Assembly (NCBI GenBank): GCA_028718065.1
Contig: JAQUMP010000252.1
Location: 1-5,788 of the forward strand
Direction of reading: 5' to 3'
DNA length: 5,788 nt
DNA from: Chitinivibrionales bacterium
Lineage (GTDB): Bacteria; Fibrobacterota; Chitinivibrionia; Chitinivibrionales; FEN-1185
This document shows positions 4,937 to 5,788 of this stretch, piece after piece (within the stretch, counting starts at the first letter, position 1; each line of letters opens with the position of its first letter). Position numbers and translations under genes: made by a program. The notes beneath the pieces were generated by a model. That model searched no databases, was not told the origin of the DNA, and saw only the letters and a list, made by a program, of their open reading frames with translations.

Positions 4937-5788
4937 GGGCAATCGCCTCCAGAATTGTTTTGGCGCATGCCCCGATATCGCCGGCGCCCATGCATAGGAC
5001 AACATCACCTTCCCGTACCAAGGGAACTATGGTTTCCGGCAGCCTTTTTTTATCGGCCACATACAGGGCATGGCGATGAGCGCGCCGCGCCAGCAGGTCC
5101 ACGATCGCCTCGGCGCTCACGCCGGCGATCGGCTCCTCGCGCGCCTTGTAAATGTCGGTGACGATGGCGATATCGGCGGCCATTAAGCTCTCGGCAAAAT
5201 CCTCCAGGAAATCGCGCGTACGGGTGTAGAGGTGCGGCTGAAACACCGCGATAATGCGTTTAAAGCCGCTGGTTTTACTTGCGGCAATAGTCGCGCTTAT
5301 TTCGCTGGGATGGTGCGCGTAATCGTCGATCACGGTCACGCCGCGCCGTTGTCCCGAAATTTCAAAACGCCGCTGCACGCCGGAAAATGCGGTTATGGCC
5401 GCGGCGACCGTTTCCAGGGGCAGGCCCAATTCACAGGCCACGGCAATGGCGGCCAGGGCATTGCGCACATTGTGCAGGCCCGGCACGGAAAGCGCGACCT
5501 GCGCCAATATAGTTTCTTTACGCCGTGCGACAAACCCGGGAAGCCCGTTTTTAAATTCGATGTTTTCGGCGCGATAATCGGCCGCCGGGTCCAGGCCGTA
5601 GGTAATGATGGAACAGCGCAAGGTCGGCAACACGCGCCGCACGCCCGGGTCGTCTATGCAAACAACGGCGGCCCCGTAAAACGGTATGGCGTTAGTAAAG
5701 GTCGCGAAGGTCTGTTCGATTTCCGCCAGGTTGCGATAACAGTCCAGATGGTCGGCCTCTATATTCGTGATCAGGGACAGACAGGGGG
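4929..5788 (-). CDS. murC: UDP-N-acetylmuramate--L-alanine ligase MurC, C-terminal part (N-terminus beyond the window)
   Basis: MurC is the cytoplasmic, ATP-dependent ligase that adds L-alanine to UDP-MurNAc, the first amino acid of the peptidoglycan stem. The frame is open to the right edge, giving 285 residues; roughly 170-180 N-terminal residues, including the P-loop, should lie outside. In the visible part I see TNIEADH (fragment residues 7-13, the Mur-ligase central domain), HNVRNALAA (105-113), the RRF of VQRRFEISG, DDYAHHPSEI (154-163, MurC-type C-terminal domain), FQPHLYTRTRDF and GAGDIG (267-272). The DDYAHHP and FQPHxxTRTRD pair separates MurC from MurD, MurE and MurF, although Mpl shares parts of it. 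A GTG at 5642 is an internal Val codon and not the start. The stop overlaps the ftsQ start by 8 bases. murB does not follow. Confidence 0.96.
   Translation of the reverse strand, partial: PCLSLITNIEADHLDCYRNLAEIEQTFATFTNAIPFYGAAVVCIDDPGVRRVLPTLRCSIITYGLDPAADYRAENIEFKNGLPGFVARRKETILAQVALSVPGLHNVRNALAAIAVACELGLPLETVAAAITAFSGVQRRFEISGQRRGVTVIDDYAHHPSEISATIAASKTSGFKRIIAVFQPHLYTRTRDFLEDFAESLMAADIAIVTDIYKAREEPIAGVSAEAIVDLLARRAHRHALYVADKKRLPETIVPLVREGDVVLCMGAGDIGACAKTILEAIAHE
4946..4950 (-). promoter_or_regulatory. ftsQ ribosome-binding site inside murC
   Basis: GGAGG lies within the last codons of murC, 9 bases before the ATG at 4936. It decides the ftsQ start in favour of 4936 over the upstream ATG at 5008. 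The overlap suggests that ribosomes finishing murC can restart on ftsQ. Confidence 0.7.

Noticed and set aside
4937..5008. Longer ftsQ start at 5008
   Set aside because: It would overlap murC by 80 bases and add 24 residues unlike an FtsQ N-terminus, while the ATG at 4936 has its own ribosome-binding site.
5640..5642. GTG at 5642 as the murC start
   Set aside because: The conserved MurC sequence, including TNIEADH, continues upstream to the window edge, so this codon is internal.
1..5788. Hidden mobile element, CRISPR array, tRNA/rRNA or novel multi-gene system
   Set aside because: No transposase, integrase, spaced direct repeats or RNA-gene signature was seen on either strand. The coding content is mainly core cell-division and cell-wall genes.

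Overview
The window is a piece of a bacterial dcw (division and cell wall) cluster. Most of it reads on the minus strand, in the order murC (3' part) > ftsQ > ftsA > ftsZ > a 60-codon unidentified ORF. The left end holds a divergent pair: the 5' part of a gene for an exported protein (minus) and a complete HIT-family protein gene (plus). The DNA is fairly GC-rich with GC-rich third codon positions, which produces long open antisense frames opposite ftsA and ftsZ. The organism is a Bacterium with FtsQ/FtsA/FtsZ-type division and Mur-ligase peptidoglycan synthesis. The protein sequences do not look like close relatives of the well-studied Proteobacteria or Firmicutes. A member of the PVC/FCB-like phyla (for example Kiritimatiellota or Lentisphaerota) is my guess, and only a guess.

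Layout by position: 1-351 (-) start of an unidentified exported protein, cut by the window edge. 352-565 divergent intergenic region with a candidate promoter and an 8-bp inverted repeat. 566-919 (+) HIT protein. 920-1004 convergent gap filled by an imperfect palindrome. 1005-1187 (-) small ORF. 1188-1270 gap with a 14-bp GC-rich hairpin. 1271-2689 (-) ftsZ. 2690-2827 gap with a 66-bp compound palindrome that abuts the ftsA stop. 2828-4066 (-) ftsA. 4067-4123 short gap. 4124-4936 (-) ftsQ, overlapping murC by 8 bases. 4929-5788 (-) murC, missing its N-terminal part at the window edge.

The four dcw genes act together. MurC adds L-alanine to UDP-MurNAc in the cytoplasm. FtsZ polymerises into the Z ring, FtsA tethers the ring to the membrane, and FtsQ links the ring to the periplasmic septal peptidoglycan machinery. 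murB and ddl, which often lie between murC and ftsQ, are absent here.

I see no mobile element, CRISPR array, tRNA, rRNA or defence-like system. The window is largely an ordinary core region. The points worth a second look are the small ORF behind ftsZ, the three intergenic hairpins without U-tracts, the murC/ftsQ junction, and the inverted repeat in the leader of the exported-protein gene.
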